Assembly (NCBI GenBank): GCA_964522635.1
Contig: CAZFWT010000014.1
Location: 1 to 30,170 of the forward strand
Source: JACGMN01 sp964522635
GTDB taxonomy: Archaea; Halobacteriota; Syntropharchaeia; Alkanophagales; Methanospirareceae
DNA length: 30,170 nucleotides
Reading direction: 5' to 3'
A program made the position numbers and the translations under genes. The first letter of the stretch is position 1; each line of letters begins with the position of its first letter. Below are positions 30,122-30,170 of this stretch, in pieces. A model generated the notes under the pieces. It was not told the DNA's origin and did no database searches. It saw nothing but the letters and a program-made list of their open reading frames with translations.

Positions 30122-30170
30122 TGCACTGGAGTCCTCCAAATACCTACCTACTGGGCAGTCAAGAGAGGGC

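Noticed and set aside
1..30170. CRISPR array, insertion sequence, prophage or tRNA gene
   Set aside because: No regularly spaced repeats, transposase or integrase signatures, or cloverleaf/T-loop sequences were found in the gaps.

Overview
The window looks like part of an archaeal chromosome of moderately high G+C, probably from an anaerobic, methanogen-related euryarchaeon. The evidence is an archaeal 7S SRP RNA gene, an archaeal-type alanyl-tRNA synthetase, a tRNA-splicing endonuclease with two fused half-repeats, an archaeal NMN adenylyltransferase, a family B DNA polymerase ending in a PCNA-binding motif, a histone gene, a DUF2111 protein (a family I know from methanogens), and TATA-like boxes about 25-40 bases upstream of many starts with very short leaders. 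A placement near the ANME-1/Syntrophoarchaeia group is my guess from gene content and was not tested.

Layout. 1-1908 (minus strand): DUF2111 protein, a CBS-domain protein translationally coupled to it, then the N-terminal third of MutL running off the left edge. 2175-3724: an unrecognised 168-residue protein divergent from two tandem paralogous winged-helix regulators. 3877-7052: a fused ADP-forming acetyl-CoA synthetase overlapping a BioD-like/DRTGG protein. 7124-7437: SRP RNA. 7467-11341: two head-to-head TrkH potassium channel subunits and a TrkA regulator; trkA lies downstream of alaS. 14282-18454: tRNA endonuclease, a Yip1-like membrane protein, a nucleotide-sugar epimerase, a DJ-1/PfpI protein and NadM. 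18627-18827: a histone gene interrupted by one in-frame TGA. 18898-21510: DNA polymerase B. 21755-29395: a carboxylic-acid module of Re-type citrate synthase (IPMS/homocitrate synthase superfamily), Aquifex-type aconitase, two-subunit ATP-citrate lyase and a eukaryote-like NADP isocitrate dehydrogenase. 29564-30121: a second DJ-1/PfpI protein.

How the genes fit together. The right-hand module contains everything needed to interconvert acetyl-CoA plus oxaloacetate, citrate, isocitrate and 2-oxoglutarate. It has two different citrate enzymes, one that condenses (Re-type synthase) and one that cleaves with ATP (lyase). The left-hand ADP-forming acetyl-CoA synthetase couples acetyl-CoA to ATP and acetate. 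Together they suggest a metabolism centred on acetyl-CoA.

Most notable observations: the histone gene, whose only defect is a TGA at the conserved loop glycine; coexistence of Re-citrate synthase and ATP-citrate lyase in one cluster; an internal duplication of the recognition-helix/wing region in one regulator, together with a perfect 12-base direct repeat around its promoter. No CRISPR array, insertion sequence, tRNA gene or prophage was seen. I found no wholly new multi-gene system that I could defend.
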